The notes under the pieces are model-generated. The model worked only from the letters and a program-made list of their open reading frames with translations. It was not told where the DNA came from and ran no database searches. The translations under genes and the position numbers were made by a program. 64,000 nucleotides of DNA, from assembly GCA_900315545.1 (NCBI GenBank), contig OMZM01000002.1:1-64000 (forward strand). The letters run 5' to 3'. Below, one piece after another: positions 61,138 to 64,000 of the stretch (position 1 is the stretch's first letter; every line of letters starts with the position of its first letter). Source of the DNA: an uncultured Prevotella sp. GTDB taxonomy: Bacteria; Bacteroidota; Bacteroidia; Bacteroidales; Bacteroidaceae.

Positions 61138-64000
61138 TTATTTCGTCATTTTCTCATACAGCTTAAACAACTCAGCCACGATTTGGCTTTCCGTAAAAAC
61201 AGAATTCACAGGGAAACCATACGCCTGCATCACGGCACGGTCGTTAGCCTGATGGGCTTTGCGGAGTTCGATAGGCATAGTCAGCTTATCGTATAGGTCT
61301 GCCAAAGAAGAATCTGGATATTTAGCACGAGCATCAAGAATAGCCTGTGCAGTCTGTACTATCTTTGTTTTCTGTTCTTTAGTTGGGTTTGCCCAAGGGA
61401 AATTGTTGTAAACAATATCCTTAGAATAGCGATAACGCATTTCCAGACGTCCGCATACAGCCCTCATCCATGCCATGTGAACACTGCTTTCGAGGATGCC
61501 GAAATGGTAAAGAGTAGCATCTGGAATGATGTGTACAGCATCGCTGGCTAATGACTCAGGATACATAAAGCCTATAGGAATGTAGTCTCGTTTCTCAGAT
61601 GAAACTCTTGGAATGATAATGTAGTTGCTTTCCGGCATGTTCTCTACATGGAAACGTGTAGGTCGGTCTGCAAGTTTACGCGTACCGGCGCTGGTACTTG
61701 CTAATCTTGTTTTCCTTACTGCTTCTATCCGTTTCATGCAATGTGGCATTTGTCTTAGTTCTGCGGGCGAACAGTCACCAAGCCACAGGCAATATCGTGG
61801 TTTCTGATGGATAAACTCTTCTGAGCCATACCAAGGCTTGAAATACTGTTCTGATTTAGGTTCCAGCTTGATAAACTCGCTCATTTCGTCTTTTGTGAAG
61901 AGATAATTGCCGCCATCTATGGGCTTGTTTCCAATGCCAATGTTTGGAACATTGCAAACAGGCGTTTGCCTGCTTCCTATAAAGACATCAGGCGCATCCA
62001 TGAGATAAGCGTTGATATGGTTTGCCTTTATTGTCTTGTCGTTGTCGAATATAAGGCATTCTCTTGCCTTGCTGTCTTTATGACTAAAGCCAACAATGAC
62101 ACAATGCACATGAGCCTTTTGCGTAGCCTCGTTGTCCCAGCGGAAAGTGCGGTGTGCAAAGTCTATGCGCAGTCCATTTTCCATGAGAGTCTGCCATAAG
62201 TTTGCCACCTGCTCACCCTGGCAAATGCTGTTTGTCGACACAAAAGCCACTTTCGTGTTTGCTTCTTTTGTCAGCATAAAAGCCTTTTTAAACCAACAGC
62301 AAACATAGTCCATATTGCCCACGTTCTTCCACCTGGCTCCAAAAACAGACATCATGTCTTTCTTTTGTTCCTCGCTCATCTGCCTTGCGCCAATGAACGG
62401 CGGATTGCCAATGATGTAGTTGTAGTTAACAAGATAGCGATTCATGCTTGGCTTAACCTTGCCGTCGAACTGGTGGGTTACAACATTGATTTCGTCATAT
62501 TCTTCAATTTTCTCACTGACAAATGCCGGCTCTGGCTCAATCATCAAGTGTATATTGTTGGCATAAATGGTAGGAACGTTTGATGGAATGTCAATAATAT
62601 TCCAGTCCATCCTCAAGGCGTTGCCTTCGCGTATGTTGGTATATGATTTCAGTGGCAGGAATTCGATGTCGCGACGTATTATCTTCTCAGTCTCGCGGAG
62701 CATCTGCGCCTCTGAAATCCATAGGGCAGTAGTGGCTACGGTTACGGCAAAGTCGTTGATTTCGATGCCGTAGAACTGCTGTATGCTTACCTTTACGGGA
62801 TTCATTTCCTCGAATCCTATCAGCGACTGGTCGTGAAAGCGTTCGCGTATCACTTCGTTTTCCAGCCTGCGCAGCGACAGATATGTCTCCGTCAGGAAGT
62901 TTCCGGAGCCACAGGCAGGGTCTAAGAAGGTAAGCGATGCCAGTTTGTCCTGGAACGCCTCGAGCTTCTTTTGTCGCTGTCGCTCAATCTTTTCTTTCAG
63001 TATCTCGTCCAGTTCGTGTTGCAAGTCGTTGAGGAAAAGCGGGTCTATGACTTTGTGTATGTTCTCTATTGATGTGTAGTGCATTCCTCCGCTGCGCCTC
63101 GTCATCGGGTTGAGCGTGCTCTCAAAGAGTGCGCCGAAGATAGTTGGCGATATCTCGCTCCAGTCGAAGCCGAGACATGCGTTCTTCAGGAGTATCTGCT
63201 TCAGTTCCTCGCTGAACTGCGGTATTTCTATTTCTTCTTCAAACAGTCCGCCGTTGGTGTATTGAAATGCTTTCAGTTCCTCTTGTAGATACTTGCTTCG
63301 CTTCTCCATAGGTGTGTTGAGCACCTCGAACAAGTCTTGCAAGGCGCGTCGCAAGTCCTTTGCCTCGTATGATGCAAGATAGTCGTGGAACTGGTCGTGC
63401 GTGAATATTTCCGCATCTTCGGCATATAGACAGAACACGATGCGCACGCAGAGTATGTTGAGCCACCGCAGTGCTTCGGGCGAGTTGTCGTCGTATTGTT
63501 TCAGCAGCTCATCATAGATTTTTGCAACAATCGTGCCTGCCTTTATAGACACTTCCATCTCCTTGTCGAGATGTTCGTTGTTGCTGTCTACGAGAAAGAG
63601 CAGTCTATAGTATTCCTTTCCCAAGTTTTCCAGCAGTATCTGCTGCGGCTCGCCGTCGGGCTGTTCCATGTCGTAGACAAGAAACTCAGAGAAATTGCAG
63701 GTAACAATCCATCTCGGATGTTCAGACACTGGCAGGCTGACAACATACCGGCGTGCCTGCTGAAAGGGATTGAGCGTCTTGCCGTCGCTTTGCAGTATGC
63801 CTTTGCGCAGGTCTTTGCCCATCGATTTCTGCTCTATCAGCACTCGTGTGGAAGGTATGCGTCCGTCGATGAAGTTTGAAGCGTCAACCTTTCTGTGGTC
63901 TTCAAAGCATATAAAGCCGTCGGACGGTGTTTCTATTCCAAACACGTTAGAGAGCAAGTCGATCCAGAAAGGTTGCGACTCGCCTCTTTCGTAGCCCCTG
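61138..64000 (-). CDS. MmeI-type single-chain restriction-modification enzyme (5' end outside window)
   Basis: The reading frame is open to the window edge, so the N-terminus is missing. The apparent TTG start at 63957 is internal, since RGYERGESQPFWID is read upstream of it. Counting from 63957: the nuclease motif D31, E42 and K44 (IEQK) of the PD-(D/E)XK type; a helical connector to about 330; adenine methyltransferase motif I DPACGSGNF at 346-354 and motif IV NPPF at 518-521; then a target-recognition region and C-terminal helices to 939. This is the MmeI (type IIL) layout, in which one chain methylates one strand and cuts about 20 bp away. It seems intact in what is visible. Confidence 0.87.
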   Translation of the reverse strand, partial: RGYERGESQPFWIDLLSNVFGIETPSDGFICFEDHRKVDASNFIDGRIPSTRVLIEQKSMGKDLRKGILQSDGKTLNPFQQARRYVVSLPVSEHPRWIVTCNFSEFLVYDMEQPDGEPQQILLENLGKEYYRLLFLVDSNNEHLDKEMEVSIKAGTIVAKIYDELLKQYDDNSPEALRWLNILCVRIVFCLYAEDAEIFTHDQFHDYLASYEAKDLRRALQDLFEVLNTPMEKRSKYLQEELKAFQYTNGGLFEEEIEIPQFSEELKQILLKNACLGFDWSEISPTIFGALFESTLNPMTRRSGGMHYTSIENIHKVIDPLFLNDLQHELDEILKEKIERQRQKKLEAFQDKLASLTFLDPACGSGNFLTETYLSLRRLENEVIRERFHDQSLIGFEEMNPVKVSIQQFYGIEINDFAVTVATTALWISEAQMLRETEKIIRRDIEFLPLKSYTNIREGNALRMDWNIIDIPSNVPTIYANNIHLMIEPEPAFVSEKIEEYDEINVVTHQFDGKVKPSMNRYLVNYNYIIGNPPFIGARQMSEEQKKDMMSVFGARWKNVGNMDYVCCWFKKAFMLTKEANTKVAFVSTNSICQGEQVANLWQTLMENGLRIDFAHRTFRWDNEATQKAHVHCVIVGFSHKDSKARECLIFDNDKTIKANHINAYLMDAPDVFIGSRQTPVCNVPNIGIGNKPIDGGNYLFTKDEMSEFIKLEPKSEQYFKPWYGSEEFIHQKPRYCLWLGDCSPAELRQMPHCMKRIEAVRKTRLASTSAGTRKLADRPTRFHVENMPESNYIIIPRVSSEKRDYIPIGFMYPESLASDAVHIIPDATLYHFGILESSVHMAWMRAVCGRLEMRYRYSKDIVYNNFPWANPTKEQKTKIVQTAQAILDARAKYPDSSLADLYDKLTMPIELRKAHQANDRAVMQAYGFPVNSVFTESQIVAELFKLYEKMTK

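Overview
The window reads as chromosomal DNA of a Bacteroidales bacterium, most likely a Prevotellaceae member. The reasons are: many genes preceded by the Bacteroidetes promoter form TTG/TTTG, about 19-21 nt, then TAnnTTTG; weak Shine-Dalgarno sites; and families typical of the group (DUF4924, DUF4738, DUF4230 pair, DUF2723 glycosyltransferase, GHL10 glycosidase, DPP IV-type S9 peptidase, OMP beta-barrel family, T9SS-like C-terminal tail). I saw no rRNA, tRNA, CRISPR array, transposase or phage gene. Genus assignment is inference.

Layout. 1-384: end of an intergenic repeat and a terminator. 385-2558 (-): lysE, DUF4924, rfbD. 2713-7416 (+): ROK glucokinase, large outer-membrane barrel, MTA/SAH nucleosidase. 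7417-7940: repeat copy B. 7941-13094 (-): queG, NodB deacetylase, a structured palindromic intergenic, DUF2723 GT-C protein. 13318-14418 (-): duplicated secreted protein. 14661-15105: repeat copy C. 15106-21458 (-): yqaA-like, membrane protein, purD, DPP IV, THUMP methyltransferase. 21602-27067: orphan histidine kinase, TIGR02757, cardiolipin synthase, dnaG. 27196-29051 (-): lipoprotein and small barrel protein. 29240-29645: repeat copy D. 29933-33567 (+): etfB-etfA-acyl-CoA dehydrogenase. 33774-37196 (+): tsaC-like, ClC channel, fmt.

37559-48338 (+) is a surface-polysaccharide locus. It has a promoter, a structured leader of about 200 nt, an octopine/nopaline-type dehydrogenase, a 52-codon remnant, flippase, two sugar-transfer-type ATP-grasp proteins around an ornithine-cyclodeaminase homologue, LicD-like protein, polymerase, GT4, a frameshifted hexapeptide acyltransferase and a GT26 enzyme. 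Most of it is much more AT-rich than its flanks. Codon use changes inside fmt and inside the cyclodeaminase homologue, as expected for recombined cassettes. The opine-dehydrogenase/cyclodeaminase/ATP-grasp set suggests an unusual amino-acid or opine decoration of the glycan (inference).

48387-64000: a nucleotidyltransferase, a Gate-type membrane protein, rubrerythrin, asparaginase, a lone Wza-like lipoprotein, DUF2284, DUF721/recF, TPR protein with ribH, DUF4738, the DUF4230 pair, GHL10, and the 3' part of an MmeI-type single-chain restriction-modification enzyme running off the window.

The most unusual non-coding features are four copies of a roughly 450-bp intergenic element with a core bounded by 27-bp inverted arms, a set of four 22-bp tandem dyad repeats at 51010-51097, a 158-bp nested palindrome at 9551-9708, and a G7 tract that frameshifts the capsule acyltransferase.
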